Shown here: positions 12,503 to 25,066 of the stretch, one piece after another | Position numbering within the stretch: the stretch's first letter is position 1 | How the letters are laid out: the number at the start of each line of letters is the position of its first letter | Assembly: GCF_030272615.1 (NCBI RefSeq) | Contig: NC_081406.1 | Location: 139,835,361 to 139,899,360 of the forward strand | Reading direction: 5' to 3' | Length of the DNA stretch: 64,000 nt | Source of the DNA: Cryptomeria japonica | Taxonomy: Eukaryota; Streptophyta; Pinopsida; Cupressales; Cupressaceae | The notes under the pieces: generated by a model | Told to the model about the DNA's origin: nothing | Seen by the model: only the letters and a program-made list of their open reading frames with translations | Databases searched by the model: none | Position numbers and translations under genes: made by a program

Positions 12503-14215
12503 TTAGTTCGCCTCTTGAAGGGGCAGTACCCCTAATTCACCTCTTAAGTGTGTAAATGTAGTCTTTGGGAGAGGCTTGGTGAATATGTCTACTAACTGCT
12601 CCTTATTGACCACATGCTCCAGTGCAATCTCTTTGTTCTGAACCTTTTCCCTCAAGAAATGAGACTTAAGCTCAAAGTGCTTGGTTCTAGAATGTAAAAG
12701 CAGATTCTTTGAAATATTGATAGCACTTGTATTATCACAGAATATACTTACCGGTTCAGATACAAGGATTTTGAAGCCATTTAATACATGCTTCATCCAG
12801 ATTGTTTGAGTGCAGTTCATGAAAGCTGCAACATACTCCGCTTCTGTTGTAGACTGAGAGATACAACTCTGCTTCTTACTCATCCATGAGACTAGTCTAC
12901 CACTGAGAGAGAATGCACCACCGGTTGTGCTTTTCCGGTCATCCACATTACTAGCCCAATTAGCATCTGTGAACACTTTCAAGTTGAAGTCCTTGCTATA
13001 TGGATACCACAATCCATAGTCAACAGTTCCCTTCAGATGCCTAAGAATCCTCTTGACTGCAACCAAGTGGGATTCTCTTGGACTTTTCTGGAACCTTGCA
13101 GTAATGCCAACTGCATGTGCGATATCCGATCTGCTATGCACTACATAATGCAACTTACCAATCATTGATCGGTATTCCTTCTCATCAACCAATGCAAAAT
13201 CATCCTCTTTTGATAATTTGCAACTGGTCACCGTCGGTGTACCAACCAGTTTGCTATCTTCCATGCCAAAGGTCTTCAACACCTCTTTGACATACTTGGA
13301 CTGAGTGATAAATATTCCATCCGTCATCTGTTGGATCTGTAGTCCAATGAAGAACTTAATCTCCCCTATGAGTGACATCTCAAACTCTTCCTTCATCTCA
13401 TTAGCAAACTCATGACTCATCTTATCATCTCCACCAAAGATAATGTCATCAACAAATACCTCACAGATCAGGATCTGATCTCCTTTAGACTTCAAGTAGA
13501 TATTGCTATCTTCACTTGTTCTCTCAAATCCAATCTTCACAAGATGGGAATGAAGGCACTCATACCATGCCCTAGGTGCATTTTTTAAACCATATAAGGC
13601 TTTATGTAGCCTACATACCATGTCACTATCTTCAGATAGGGCAAACCCATCTAGTTGCTCAATATACACCTCCTCTTCAAGTACACCATTTAGGAATGCA
13701 TATTTTACATCCATTTGATATACTTTGAAGCCTTTAAAAGCTGCATATGCAAGAAGCATATGAACTCCTTCCAATCTGGCTACAGGAGCAAAGGTTTCTC
13801 CATAATCTTCTCCTTCTTCTTGAACATATCCTTTGCACACCAATTTGGCTTTGTTCCTAATCACGGTGCCATCCTCATTCAGCTTGTTTCTGAACACCCA
13901 TTTGGTGCCAATGACATTTTTATGCTCCGATCTGGGTACCAAGCACCATGTACCATTTTTCTCTATCTAGTCAAGTTCCTCTTCCATTGCCTTGATCCAT
14001 TCTTCATCTTTATGAGCCTCTTTGAGTGATTTAGGCTCAAATTCAGAGATCATACATGAGTTTTCTCTGATCTTTCTTCTTGTAAGGATTCCTGCATCCT
14101 TATCTCCTATGATCTTCTTAGGATCATGATTCAGCTTAACATACCGAGGAATAGTCTTGACTGGTTCTTCTTGTTTTTCCTCTTCATCCTCATCTTCATC
14201 AGTATCAGCATTCAC
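12503..14215 (-). pseudogene. Element A reverse transcriptase and RNase H
   Basis: This is one continuous frame with a single nonsense codon near 13943 (CAG to TAG by context). The linker (14215-13967) carries TPRYVKLNH-like sequence. The RT domain follows with [44 protein letters not shown] and the catalytic FVDD, then FFIGLQI and [12 protein letters not shown]. RNase H has [19 protein letters not shown] and the frame ends in IFTKPLPK and a stop at 12503. These enzymes would copy element RNA into cDNA in the cytoplasm. Copia proteins usually have YVDD; FVDD is also present in element B. Confidence 0.92.
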
Positions 14216-14364
14216 TGGTTCAGGAACACTGTTATTGGTACTTGGTTGACTAACAACGGTTCCCAGAAGGTTGCAACCGGCTCATTTACAGCTTGCTCAA
14301 TGTCGGTTTCCTCCGGTTTCTCAGAGGTTTCATCAACTCTCACATTGATGCTTTCAATAATTCT

Positions 14365-15140
14365 CTAAATCCTATTGTTGAAACACTTGAGAGCTATACT
14401 CTTGGTGGAATATCCTAAGAATATTCCCTCATCACATTTTGCATCAAATTTGCTCCGGTGTTCACTCCTCTTGATGTAACATTTGCTACCAAACACTCTA
14501 AAGTAGCTAACCATGGGTGTCTTACTGGTCCAATACTCATATGGAGTTTTATCCTTACCTTTCTTGATGAGTACCCGGTTCATTATGTAGACTGCAGTGC
14601 TAATCACTTCTCTCCAAAAGGTGTGAGCTACCTTTCCTTGAATCAACATGGTTCTAGCTGCTTCAACCACAATCCGGTTATTCCTCTCTGCTAGGCCATT
14701 TTGTTGTGGAGTCTGGGGGCAAATAATTGCCTCTTGATGCCAAATTCTTCACAATACTTGTTGAATTTCCTGGAAGTGAATTCCCCTCCTTGATCAGTTC
14801 TGAGACACCTGATCCTTTTACCGCTTTCCTTCTCCACTAATGCTCTGAAATCTTTGAACTTCACAAAGGCTTCAGACTTGTCTTTCAAGAATGTGACCCA
14901 CATCATTCTTGAGCAGTCATCAGTGAGAATCATGAAGTACCTATCACCCTGCACACTTCTAGTTTTCATAGGACTACACAAATCAGTATGCACAAGATCA
15001 AGCAAGTTGTCAGCAGTGAAATATTTACCTTTAAAGATTGAGGAAGACATTTTCCCCAATCGACACTCTCTACACAAGGTATTATCCGGTTTGCTTAGCA
15101 CCGGCAACCCTCTAACTACCTTGATCTTACTAGCCTTCAC
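14365..15140 (-). pseudogene. Element A integrase, C-terminal part
   Basis: Read leftward from the element B insertion: the second half of the zinc-binding GAG-pre-integrase region (CRECRLGK), then LVHTDLCSP and LRTDQGGEF (two of the three catalytic acidic residues). A one-base frameshift near 14705 precedes the glutamate segment; the frame resumes with EAARTML, FGSKCYIKR and EGIFLGYSTKS. The missing N-terminal half lies at 26127-26401 on the other side of element B. Confidence 0.9.
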
Positions 15141-16196
15141 TGTAGGTCCTAGAGACAACTGAGAGGTGGGGGGTGAATCAGCTGTCTAATAAATTCAAAC
15201 CAAAAACTTATTAACCAACTTAATGCTTAATATCGGTAAATCAGTTAAGTATGCCGGTAGACAATGTTAACAGTAAATTGCTATACCGGTAAGAATTAAT
15301 GCATGAAACATAAGCACAAAGTCATCCACAACACATGACACCAATATCTGTATGTGGAAACCCTATAAGGGGAAAAACCACGGTGGGAAACCTTACCCAC
15401 AATCAGATGATACTACTGTAGATAGTAAGTGTACAAGAGGGGTCTGCACATGCAAAAAGGCCAACAGCCTAGAGCTCACTGCTCAATCACAAATGGGAGT
15501 CACACTGACTACAGTTGGATGGTTAAATCCAATAAGAATGTACTGCACAAAATAGCATCTTCATATGCTGGATTCAGTACTGGTGTAATGTTGATATGCT
15601 TCTACAAAAACCTAACTTCACCTTCAAATGACGTCCTCGTGTATGCCTCTGCTTTATCTCACATATACCTTTACTTAAATCTTTTTCGCATTCCACACTT
15701 GATCTTACAAATAAGATCTTACATTTATATCATACCCTAAGACCAATTTTAGTAGGTCGACTCTACAAGATATTACAATAAAAATATTTTACAAACAATA
15801 CAATATCCGATGCAATAACCGATTGAACATGTTGGCTTAATGCATTTACAACAATAATAAATCATCTCCATAGCATGCCATGTTGATCTGGAAAAGATAA
15901 ACCTATCGGTGTAACCCTAGATAACCTGGACCTATTTGCTAGTAAAAGCAAATATGCAAATAAGAATATACCAATGATTATTATTTCAAAATAAAGTGTC
16001 CACATGATGTCTTCGACATTACCAAGTGTCTTCCATGTCATTCCAAGTACCGGTGAACATTATATCCTGCCGGTTAATCATATACCGGTAACTGTTGCAC
16101 AGTTTATTGTTTGCCAATGAATGTTGTTGGATCTCCAAAGTAGGTGTATTTAGTAGGTGTTGACATCAATGACAAAACCATACCAAAATTCCAACA
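15141..16196 (-). repeat. 3' LTR of copia element B
   Basis: Runs TG (read on the minus strand from 16196) to CA (15141), with the purine tract AAAGGGGGAGAT at about 16197-16208. A C-rich-loop hairpin occupies 15153-15187 and the second conserved motif is at about 15355-15382. A 103-codon plus-strand open frame here recurs in the other LTR simply because the LTRs are copies. Confidence 0.93.
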
Positions 16197-16549
16197 ATCT
16201 CCCCCTTTGGCATTGATGGCAACACAAGAAGGAAAAACCATCAAAGTGCCAAAACAGTAATGCCAAGTATAAAACCAACAATCTCCTCAGAGTGACAATC
16301 TCTCCCCCTGGAAGCAACATGAGTTATTTTATGTTATCCTATACCAATTTTCACCATGGATATCTCTCCTCAATTGATAATGTGTTTTTCCATATATCTC
16401 TCCCCCTTTGACATCAAATGTCAAAGCTATAAATTTTAAGTCCATACAAAAATACCAACTACTCCCCCTGAGAAGTAGCTTCCTCAACAAATACCGGAAT
16501 AAAAGATTTGTCCATTTAATTTTGTCGGTTGATGACAATCATCAACTAT
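16197..16549 (-). other. Element B untranslated tail with repeated purine tracts
   Basis: Non-coding sequence between the pol stop and the 3' LTR. Besides the tract at the LTR edge, there are further AGGGGGAG-type runs on the minus strand (near 16300, 16400 and 16465). Similar repeated tracts occur in elements A and F. Confidence 0.6.
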
Positions 16550-18643
16550 CTAAGTCTCTACCGGTGGAGGTATGACTTCGAGCTGATCTCTGAGATACTC
16601 AAAAGTTTCCTTAGGCAAAGGTTTTGTGAAAATATCTGCAAGTTGTTCTTTAGTATTCACATAAACCAGTTTTATCTTCTTTTCTTCAACTTTTTCCCTT
16701 AGAAAATTCAGTTTGATAGAAACATGTTTTGTTTTAGAATGTAATACTGGATTCTTAGATATATCAATTGCTACAGTGTTATCACAATATATAGTAATAG
16801 GTTCCTTGCATTCTACCTTAATGTCTTTCAACATTTGCTTAAGCCAAAGTACCTGTGTACAGTTTGTTGCTGCTGCAATATATTCTAATTCTTTTGTTGA
16901 TAAAGATGTACAACTCTATTTCTTACTTAACCAAGAAACTAATCTCTTTCCAAGAAAGAATGCTCCTCCAATGGTGCTTTTTCTATCATCCACATCTCCT
17001 ACCCAATTTGCATCTGTGTATGCATATAGATCAAAATTTTCATCTTTAGGATACCATAATCCAAGATTTGTTGTGCCTTGTAAGTACCAGAAAATCTTTT
17101 TTACTGCTGATTCATGATTTTCCCTAGGATTACTCTGAAATCTAGAAACTATACACACTGCATTCATAATATTAGGTCTGGTTTGTGTCAAATATAGTAA
17201 ACCTCCTATCATAGATTTGTATCTAGTTGGATTAACAGGTGTAGATTCATCCCTTTGAGATAATTTGTCATTTGTAGTCATAGGTGTGCTTACCGGTTTA
17301 GAGTTTTCCATCCCAAATTTCTTAAGTAGTTCTTTCAAGTACTTAGATTGACTCAAAAATATGCCTTTATCAGTCTGTAAAATCTGCAATCCTAAAAAGA
17401 ATTTTATTTCTCCGATCATAGACATTTCAACTTCTTGCTGCATTTCAAGAGAAAATTCTTTGCACAATTCATTTTCTCCTCCAAAGATTATATCATCAAC
17501 AAATACTTCCATAATCAAGATGTCATCATTAGTTACTTTGTAATATAAATTGTTATCTGCATTTCCTTTAGTAAAACCAATCTTTAAAAGATACTTATCC
17601 AATCTTGCATACCAAGCTCTTGGAGCTTGTTTTAATCCATATAGAGCTTTTCTTAATCTGCAAACCATATCATTGTCATCTATCAAGGAAAATCCATCAG
17701 GTTGTTCAATATAGACTTCCTCTTCAAGATCTCCATTCAAAAATGCACATTTAATATCCATTTGATAAACTTTGTAATCCTTGTGAGCTGCAAAAGCCAA
17801 GAATAATCTAACTGTCTCAATTCTGGCTACCGATGCAAAGGTTTCATTGTAATCAACTCCTTCTTTCTGAGAATATCCCTTACACACTAGTCTTGCTTTA
17901 TTTCTGACAACCTTACCATCTTCATTGAGTTTGTTTCTAAATACCCATTTGGTTCCAATTATATTTTTATTTTTAGGCCAAGGAACTAATGTCCAAGTAT
18001 TATTTTTCTCAATTTGTCCTAATTCTTCTTCCATAGCTTTAATCCAAAATTTATCTTCACATGCCTCATTGACAAATAATGGTACAATTTGAGAAATAAG
18101 ACATACCTCTTCATTTGCCAATCTTCCTCTTGTCATGACTCCTTTAAATTTGCTTCCAATTATCTGATCTTCAGAATGATTCAGTCTTACATACCGGGGT
18201 GTCTTAGTCTGTTGGTGTTCTTCAATTACTACGGAATCCTCTGATGATACCGAAGTAACTGGATCATCATTCTGTACCGGTGGATTTATTATAGGTTCAT
18301 TTGTCAAAACTTTTGTTCCCGGTTCAGAGTCTATATACCTTGAAGTTCCTCTGAATTGTTCATCAATCTTTACATTTGTACTCTCAACAATTTTCTGTAA
18401 TCTTTTATTAAAACATCTATATGTTTTACTCTTAGATGAATAACCAAGAAATATTCCTTCATCACTTCTAGGATCAAACTTGCCAATATACTCATCTCTT
18501 CTAATATAACATTTACTTCCAAAAATTCTGAAATACTTAAGAGTAGGAGTATTACCAAACCATAGTTCATGAGGGGTCTTACCGGTTTCACCTTTGATGT
18601 GAACTTTGTTGAATGTATAGACAGTAGTACTTACTGCCTCTCT
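16550..18643 (-). pseudogene. Element B integrase end, reverse transcriptase and RNase H
   Basis: Same frame as the upstream protease-integrase. Integrase C-terminal sequence gives FGSKCYIRRDE and EGIFLGYSSKS. The RT has [26 protein letters not shown] and catalytic FVDD. RNase H has YTDANWVGDVDDRKST; after a TAG near 16916 (LSKK-stop-SCTS, where element A has Q) the frame continues with YCDNTVAID, TKHVSIK and IFTKPLPK to a stop at 16550. Apart from nonsense codons the domain set is complete. Confidence 0.92.
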
Positions 18644-19757
18644 CTAGTATACATGTGGTAGATTTGCTTCTGATAACATACTTCTTGCTGCATCCAAAAT
18701 AGTTCTGTTTTTTCTTTCAACAACTCCATTCTGTTGTGGTGTCCGAGGTGCTGATAACTGTCTTTTGATTCCATTTACTTCACAAAATGTATTAAATTCT
18801 TTAGATGTGAATTCTCCTCCTTGATCTAATCTTAAACATTTAATTTTCTTACCAGTTTCATTTTCAACCATTGCTTTGAATAGTTTGAACTTCCCAAGTG
18901 CTTTTGATTTTTCTCTGAGAAAAGTAACCCAACACATTCTAGAATAATCATCAATAATTAGCATGAAATATCTATCACCCCTTAAGCTTTTAGTTCTAGC
19001 TAGACCACATAAATCAGTGTGAATTAAATCAAGGGCATTATTGGATTTTTCTGGAATACTTTTGAAACTAGCTCTAACTTGTTTTCCAAATTGACATTCC
19101 TTGCAAATTGTATTCTGAGGTTTCACAATTTTAGGTAGATCTCTAACTGCCTTAGAAGTACTGATTTTTACCATGCAATTAAAATTTACATGGCATAGTC
19201 TTTTATGCCATAGCCAACTTTCATCTACATGTGCAATTAAGCATGCCTTTTCACTGTTATTCAAATGAAAGATATTACCTCTAGCCTGATTACCGGTTGC
19301 AATTTCCAAACCAGTTCTATTCATGATTTTGCATTTTCCATTTTTAAATTGTAACTGAAAACCTTTCTCAACTAATTGACCAACACTTAAAAGATTATGT
19401 TTTAATCCTTCAACATAGTAGACATTGTCAGTGTTATGTTTACCATCAAGAGATATGGAACCCTTACCTTTGATTGAACAAGCTTTGTCATCTCCGAATC
19501 TTACTAAACCACCATTGTATTCTTGAAAGTTCAAGAATTTACCTTTGTCTCCAGTCATGTGATGTGAGCATCCTGAGTCAATAATTCATTCATCCTTTGA
19601 TTCAACTTTAGCTGCTAGGGCTTGTTCTACCGGTTGAGCAATAGGTACCGGTTGATCTTTTGTTATAGCAACAAAGACCCATCCATTGTCTGTTGGATCC
19701 TCATCAGAATCATCAGTCACACCTTCATCAGCAATGTAACAAGATTTATCTTTATTT
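18644..19757 (-). pseudogene. Element B protease and integrase core
   Basis: After the acidic gag-pol linker (EGVTDDSDEDP) a TGA at 19586-19588 stands where element A has tryptophan, directly before the aspartic protease motif IIDSGCSHHMTGDK. Then come VEGLKHNLLSVGQL, the HHCC region (HKRLCHVN, CKECQFGK) and the integrase core with HTDLCG, LRLDQGGEF and GVVERKN, giving the D, D and E catalytic residues. It stops at a TAG (18644) that replaces a conserved tryptophan before REAV. Confidence 0.92.
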
Positions 19758-19758
19758 T

Positions 19759-20248
19759 TGTGAGACATGGACCAGCTCTGATACCATGTGAGATTTTGCG
19801 AAGATCAAGAGGCAATGGAAAGAACAAATAAGAGAGAACAAAATAGATGATAGAAATAAACTATATTCTATCAAGATGAAAAATATGATCAACTAGATCA
19901 TTAAGCATTAGATATAATGAATATGAGTCTGTTTAAATAGGCAAGGCTATATGGATATGGGAGCACACAAACATGACATGTGGCTCAATAAGAAACAAAG
20001 GTAGGTAGGAAATAGGTGTGGGTAGGTAGGAGAAATAATATAATAGTCCACATGAGGTGGATCACCCACTGAATGTGGAGTGTAACAATAAGATCACACC
20101 ATAAAAGGTGGAAATTCTCCTACACACACTATCCCAATGTGGTACAAACACCCAAGTGTCTCATACCCAAACTACTATGAAATGCATTTCCTAAGTAAAC
20201 TTAAGTAAGTGTAATAATATCCATGATGAATAATTATTTACACCAACA
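19759..20248 (-). repeat. 3' LTR of element C
   Basis: Ends CACCAACA at 20248 and starts TGTGAGACATGG at 19759 (plus-strand view). It contains an internal copy of the tRNA-Met primer-binding sequence (19775-19786). A short C/G tract (20249-20254) abuts it as the purine tract. Confidence 0.9.
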
Positions 20249-20617
20249 CCCCCCATTAAGTGCAACTTAGGGGAATGCACTTAAGTCTACAATGCAACTA
20301 AGCAATGCAAGATGGGTCCCGGCTACGAGGCCATGTTAGGTACCCATGTACAAATGCAAATGCATGCAAACCAATGCAATGAAATCTCTCACAAAGCGGG
20401 GAAAGAGAGAAAAACCCAATGGGAAAAAACCCTCCCCCAAAAGAGAGATGAAAAACATACAAGAGAGCTCTCATAGAAGAATGTGAGGAACAAAACCCCA
20501 TGTGAGGAAAACGTCCCCCCCATATGAGAGAAGAAGAGAAGCTAGGAATCCCCCCGTCAATGCGGAATCTGCACCAATGATAGAAGCTCGATGTATGAAG
20601 AAACTGTTCCATGAATG
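20249..20617 (-). other. Element C 3' untranslated segment
   Basis: Between the polyprotein stop and the 3' LTR. Rich in GAGAGAG and GGGG runs (plus-strand view), with no domain. The open frame at 20298-20621 is in another phase and looks accidental. Confidence 0.5.
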
Positions 20618-22750
20618 TCAAACAACATTCCTCCCCTTAGGAAGAAACAAAACCAAAGGTGTATCCATGAACTCTCCCCAATCATGAAGGGAAGATGTAT
20701 GAAAAAAACTCATGATGAAAGGAATCTTTGAAAACTGCTCAAGTGTCCCCATGTCGATGCTAAAAGATACCCCCTCCAAAGGTGGTAAACTGTACCACAC
20801 TGCTGAAAAAGGCACTCCAAGATCTAGTGGAGATGGATGTAGAACATGTCCCAAAGACTCACATGTCTCCTCAAAAAATAAAGAGACCTCCTCCAACTGT
20901 TGTACATAAGTATCCACAATCATGTCAACCTCGAAAGAATGATCATGTAAAGAATGAACAAGAGGGTCAGAGTGTTCCCTCGCAACAATCGAAGAAGGAT
21001 CATCTTCATCAAAGAGAAGATGAATGTCATCAATGATGTCTCCCAAATCTGCAATGTAGGATTCCACAAACAAACTTGCAATGTCTGTCAAGTAATCATC
21101 CCATGAATCTGAAGCTGGAAGACAATGAATATCCTACTGCACTAAATCACATGAAGGCAAAACTGTCGCACTATCTGCATCATCAGGTGCAATAGGTGAT
21201 GTGATATCAATATGAGGAGATGAAATACAAGACTCAAGAATGGGTTCACATGTGAGAATCCCCATGTTCAAGTGTCCAAAGTTCTCCTCAAAATATGTAC
21301 CATCACAAGAAGTGTGATCATCATGTGTAGAATCATCAAATGTGAAATCATCATCATCATCAACAAAATCTGAAAAGGAGTATAATCGAGATGCATGATC
21401 AACCACCCCAGTCGCAATGATAGCTCTAGTCTCCAAGTCTCTAATGAAAATTGACTCAGGTGTGAACTCCACAACTCTCTTAGTTGTGCCATGTGTGATT
21501 TGATAGATAGAAAGGAGATTGTTTGTCAAGTGGGGTACACACAACACATCATTGAAGGAGTTATCCCCAATGTCAATAGATCCTTTCCCAATCACATCCA
21601 TGTATGTATAATTCCCCATCAAAATCTGTGGCATGGTGCAAGGCTCAAATGTAGAGAATATAGACTGTGAAGATGCCATATGATGAGAAGCCCCTGAATC
21701 TAGAAGCCATCTCTCTGAATCATGACTGATAGTAGCACAAAGAGATTTTCCTTTTTTTGTCCCAAAAGAGTGAGTCTTCCCACTTGTAGAAGCCATGAAT
21801 ACTTGCCCTTTTCCTTTTGAATGTGAGGAAGTGGAAGTTGGTGAAGCATCCTTCTTGTAGACATTAGGCAAATCAATGTTATTCTTTTTGATGATATGTG
21901 TGAGCTCATCAATCTTTTTAAAATGGCAACGACGCTCCTCATGACCAAACTTTTTACAATAGGCACAAGTAGGTCTCTCCCTCTTTGATGAATTATCTCT
22001 CTTGGAAGAGGATGTATCTCCTTGTTGTGGAGAGGATGATGCTTTGTCCTTAGGCTTTGATTGTCATTTCTTCTTGTTTGAGTTGTCCTTTCCTTGATTT
22101 CCTTTGTTCCCTTGATTTTCCACTAATGCTTGAGACTTAGAAGCCTTAAGAATGCCCATGCTTATCAACTTAGTTTGTTCCATCATCAACATTTCATTGA
22201 AAGCATCAAATGTAGGCATTGTGTAGCTTGAACCCATTGTCATCCTATGGGTTTGGAAACTAGAAACAAATGCTACATATTCTTGTGGAAGCTTGCCCAT
22301 CAAGTTGAATATCAATTGAGTATCCTTCTTATCAATGCCACAATCTTTGAGTTGTGTCCTCAACTCATTTGCCTTAGTGACATAATCTTGTATAGTATCA
22401 AAGTTCTTGGGATCTAACATGGTGAGATCACTATCAATTTGATATCCCCTAATCTCATCAACTTGACCATACAAGTCTTGAAACTTTTGCCAAGCATCCT
22501 TGATTAGAGTACACTTCTCAATATGAAAAATGAGATCCTTTGATACATACTTTCTTAAGGTACCAATTGCCATGATATTTTTAGTGAGCCAATCCAAGTG
22601 ACCAACTGGATCAACCTTAGGATCAGCAGGAGCAACAATAGTTCCATCAATGTAATGAGTTAGTCCTTTTTCCATAAGTTTACTCCATACATCAATTTTC
22701 CAAGTAGCATAATTATGAGGAGTTAAGAGAGGAAACTTAGAAGAACTCAT
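20618..22750 (-). pseudogene. Element C gag-protease-acidic polyprotein, no polymerase
   Basis: I start at ATG 22750 (MSSSKFPLLTPHNYATWK), the usual copia gag opening. One frame runs to 20618 with only two stops: TGA at 22064-22066 and TAG at 21134-21136. Gag has the UBN2-like region (YIDGTI, LDPKNFDTIQDY, GKLPQEYVAFVSSF), then a CCHC knuckle CAYCKKFGHEERRC and the protease WLLDSGASHHM with CVPHLTNNLLSIYQI. Where the GAG-pre-integrase and integrase should start, about 400 residues of acidic, low-similarity sequence follow (FVDDDDDFTFDDSTHDD, later LFDEDDPSS). I recognise no fold in it. Its open state over a long stretch suggests it was once translated. Confidence 0.85.
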
Positions 22751-23556
22751 AGCAGCAAAAAGGAAGGAACACAAGAGCACAAGAGACACCCCCCCAAATT
22801 AACTCAATCAAAGTACCCCCAAAAAATGATGATTTTGGCACTTTATAAGTAGTGCGTGTACAATAGGCCACTTGCAAAACAAGGCTAAGTGGACTTCTGA
22901 TTTCAATTTACAACTTCTCAAAATGAGATTTAAGAGACTTCAACAAATACTGCTAGTGATCTAAACTGAGATCCAAGCAAAATGCAAGTACCAAATATGT
23001 CAAAAATGGCCAAATAATGAAAGTAAAATTTCTACTTAAAAATACTGCAAACCAATGGCAGATTATGAAAGTAGATGAAAAAATATGCACTTTCAAAAAA
23101 AATGGCACCTGAAAAGGAGTACATATGAACTCAAATGAAGCCTCCAAAGTTGTAAAAATTGGGATTTTATGATTTCTGAAAAACCTGTATCCAAAAATCA
23201 AAAAAATCCTACACCACTATATAGATCACGAAATTCTACCCCAAAACAAAAGAAATTACTCAGAAAAACAAGTCCGTATGAGTGAGATATCGCTATTTGA
23301 AAATTGCCTGCAAAATTATAATTTCTAGAAAATTTCTGTCATAGCATCAAACTTCAAATGCCTCTAGATTTGACCTCTGAAGTCTGATTGGGATGAAACA
23401 AAAGATAAAACTGACTTTCTTGGACCTCCTCAATCCAATGGTGACCTCAGATTTGATCCATCAAGCTTCAATAATAACCTGCAATAGAAAGATCCAAAAT
23501 GCAAACCCCAAATAGCATCAAATTTCTCTCAATTGGCAAACCAATGACACTCTAAT
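22751..23556 (-). other. Element C 5' leader
   Basis: Non-coding interval between the primer-binding site and the gag ATG. No gene is seen; packaging signals would be expected here but none can be named. Confidence 0.5.
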
Positions 23557-23569
23557 GGCTCTGTTACCA
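23557..23569 (-). other. Primer-binding site of element C
   Basis: The minus strand reads TGGTAACAGAGCC directly next to the 5' LTR, one base different from the TGGTATCAGAGCC complement of initiator tRNA-Met. Confidence 0.8.
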
Positions 23570-24058
23570 TGTGAGACATGGACTAGCTTTGATACCATGT
23601 GAGATTTTGCCAAGATCAAGAGGCAATGGAAAGAACAAATAAGAAAGAACAAAATAAATGATAGAAATAAACTGTATTCTATCAAGATGAAAAATATGAT
23701 CAACTAGATCATTAAGCATTACATACAATAAATATGAGTCTGCTTATATAGGCAAGGCTATATGGATATCTGAGCACACAAACATGACATGTGGCTCAAT
23801 AAGAAATAAGGGTAGGTAGGAAATAGGTGTGGGTAGGTAGGAGAAATAATATAATAGTCCACATGAGGTGGATCACCCACTGAATGTGGAGTGTAACAAC
23901 AAGATCACACCATAAAAGGTGGAAATTCTCCTACACACACTATCCCAATGTGGTACAAACACCAAGTGTCTCATACCCAAACTACTATGAAATGCATTTC
24001 CTAAGTACACTTAAGTAAGTGTAATAATATCCATGATGAATAATTATTTACACCAACA
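23570..24058 (-). repeat. 5' LTR of element C
   Basis: Same sequence as 19759-20248 apart from scattered substitutions and one indel. The internal primer-binding-like copy lies at 23588-23599. Confidence 0.92.
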
Positions 24059-24063
24059 GTTTT

Positions 24064-25009
24064 TCTTAAATCTGTATCTCTAATATTCAGGATTAGGTTT
24101 GTATGTTCTTCTAGCTTCTTCTCTTAGTCTAGCATGTCTATCAGGGCATCTTGAAGCCATATGACCAATCTTATTGCAGTTAAAACATTTAAAAGGTGCT
24201 TTACCTTCATACTTACTTCTAATTGGGCCTTTTGGCATTTTTCTTGCAAATAGTGCTTCAAGTTCTTCAAGCTCTTCATTCTCCTTCCTGGTTTCTTCAA
24301 GTTCTCTTACATAAAAAGCTCTCCAGTCTGATTTGTCAAAGGATGGAGCAGATGATGTTGATGCTTTGAAAGCCAAATCAATTTTTATAGTAGTAACAGG
24401 ACCAAATTCCTCAATTTCAAAAGCTGAAAGTTTTCCAATCAATGTATCCCTAGTTACTGATGTATTAGGCATTGTTCTCAACTCATTTATAGCAGTAACC
24501 TTCATTTTATATGCCGGTGGCAAACCTCTCAAGATTTTTGAAACAATCTCATCTTCACTCAAGGTTCCTCTACAACATTTGATACCTAAAACAATTTCAT
24601 TTACTCTTTCCATAAAAGCAGAAATCCTTTCATCTTCTTCCATTTTTAGATGTTCATACCTGACTCGGAAGCTTTAAAGTTTTGCAATTTTAACTATGGA
24701 GTCCCCTTCACTCAGTGTTTCCAAATGATCCCAAATAGCTTTTGCAGTGGACCTATCTGATAATCCCATGATTTGTTGATCTGATAATGCGCTCAAGAGT
24801 GTTTCTCTTGCTTTGCAATCATTTTCTTCATCTTTAGCTAAAGTAGTGGGAGCAGTCTGACCAGCTACAACAGCAGTATAACCATTTTTAGTAACTTCCC
24901 AAATGTCTTTACCAATGCAATTCAGATCTGTCTCCATTCTGATTTTCCATACCCCATAGTTGGTTCCATCAAGTTTAGGACTATCCTTTCTGAAATAATT
25001 AGTAGACAT
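24064..25009 (-). pseudogene. Element B gag
   Basis: Opens with MSTNYFRKDSPKLDGTNYG, the usual copia gag start. The capsid-like region includes WEVTKNGY, LLSALSDQQIMGL and TAKAIWDHLETL. A TAA at 24674 (a Q codon by context) and a TAG at 24080 (Q in element F at this position) interrupt the frame. The CCHC knuckle CFNCNKIGHMASRC lies near 24155. Element C interrupts the frame just after RFKKN. Gag would form the virus-like particle. Confidence 0.92.
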
Positions 25010-25052
25010 TGGATCTCCTCAAGTTGTTAAACTTCTGCAAAAAGAGGACTAG

Positions 25053-25064
25053 GCTCTGATACCA
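25053..25064 (-). other. Primer-binding site of element B
   Basis: Minus-strand TGGTATCAGAGC, complementary to the 3' end of initiator tRNA-Met, two bases inside the 5' LTR. Confidence 0.9.
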
Positions 25065-25066
25065 AT

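Larger units (their letters stand above)
19759..24058 (-). mobile_element. Non-autonomous copia-type element C, inserted in element B
   Basis: LTRs 19759-20248 and 23570-24058 (about 490 bp) are nearly identical by eye. Flanking five-base repeats are ATTTT (19754-19758) and GTTTT (24059-24063), one transition apart. Excising the element with one repeat rejoins the element B frame (RFKKN to KDKS). The interior of 3.3 kb codes for gag and protease but has no integrase, reverse transcriptase or RNase H, so the element must have moved with enzymes from another copia element. Confidence 0.92.
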
